Source: Candidatus Poribacteria bacterium (GTDB lineage Bacteria > Poribacteria > WGA-4E > WGA-3G). From it: DNA of 33,711 nt. Location: NCBI GenBank assembly GCA_021295735.1, contig JAGWBU010000083.1, positions 1-33,711 on the forward strand, read 5' to 3'. Positions 33,631-33,711 of the stretch are shown piece after piece. How positions within the stretch are numbered: the stretch's first letter is position 1; each line of letters opens with the position of its first letter. The notes below the pieces were generated by a model. That model was not told where the DNA came from. It made no database searches and was given only the letters and a program-made list of their open reading frames with translations. The position numbers and the translations under genes are program-made.

Positions 33631-33711
33631 TGTGTCATAGGTACCCACTACCTAAAGGTAGGGGCTTGTGCTTCCTTGCGACTGCGGTTTTCGCTTAGCG
33701 TCCACCGTCTT
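33631..33711. mobile_element. Probable end of an IS200/IS605-type (TnpB) element, cut by the window edge
   Basis: CCCACTACC-taaa-GGTAGGGG (33644-33664) followed by CTTGTGCTTCC. On the minus strand this reads GAAGCACAAGCCCCTACC, loop, GGTAGTGGG, TACC, TATGACAC, which resembles the right end of IS605/IS1341 elements and the 3' end of the TnpB guide RNA. The coding part would lie to the right, outside the window. The call rests on remembered similarity only. Confidence 0.5.

Noticed and set aside
1-33711. tRNA, rRNA or riboswitch genes
   Set aside because: I scanned intergenic regions for tRNA-like cloverleaf and T-loop strings and for familiar riboswitch cores and saw none; a covariance search would be decisive.

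Overview
The window is about 33.7 kb of moderately AT-rich bacterial chromosome. It carries 30 protein genes that I accept, no rRNA or tRNA that I can see, and repeat-rich intergenic spaces. The mix of phytanoyl-CoA dioxygenase-like (PhyH) oxygenases, a sulfatase-fold enzyme, a ThuA-like protein, Gfo/Idh/MocA and DegT enzymes, a 14-repeat WD40 protein and MacB-like permease arrays resembles genomes of Candidatus Poribacteria or related uncultivated lineages. That assignment is inference from gene content and repeat style, not proof.

Layout. 1-717: AT-rich leader with a hairpin, a small transposon-like element with a 9-bp target duplication, and a good sigma70-type promoter. 718-6128 (+): tight operon thuA-like, phyH-like, argH, pyrF, sulfatase-fold. 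6214-6346: palindromic mobile-like element. 6350-8317 (-): exported double WD40 propeller. 8539-10377 (+): Gfo/Idh/MocA dehydrogenase plus a second PhyH oxygenase. 10378-11363: island of hairpin repeats. 11364-12380 (+): the most striking gene, an exported two-domain peroxiredoxin in which both peroxidatic cysteine codons are in-frame TGA, each followed at the same distance by a hairpin; it is best read as a double selenoprotein. 12384-12995 (+): membrane protein. 13046-13861 (-): unknown zinc-ribbon protein. 14085-18533 (+): yebC, ruvC, ruvA, ruvB, queA, yajC. 18517-20027 (-): IolB-like cupin, maf and a small protein. 20350-21609 (+): DegT aminotransferase. 21638-22405 (-): GNAT. 22432-23226 (+): PhnP-like metallo-beta-lactamase-fold hydrolase. 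23226-23957: nested mobile-like elements and a terminator. 24001-33590 (-): efflux adaptor and four MacB-type permeases, interrupted by a plus-strand pair (28930-30600) of TcmP and its three-Cys Gp37/Gp68-type partner. 33640-33711: probable end of an IS200/IS605-type (TnpB) element running out of the window.

How the genes fit together. The housekeeping block covers Holliday junction processing (RuvABC), queuosine synthesis (QueA) and protein export (YajC). The thuA/phyH/sulfatase/Gfo-Idh genes look like oxidative breakdown of sugars or esters, curiously co-transcribed with argH and pyrF. The adaptor and permeases would form one or more tripartite exporters, but no ATPase or outer-membrane channel gene is present here. 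The double-Sec peroxiredoxin predicts that the genome encodes the selenocysteine machinery (selA, selB, selC, selD) elsewhere. Of the 30 accepted genes, 23 end in TAA, 6 in TAG and only one (ruvB) in TGA.
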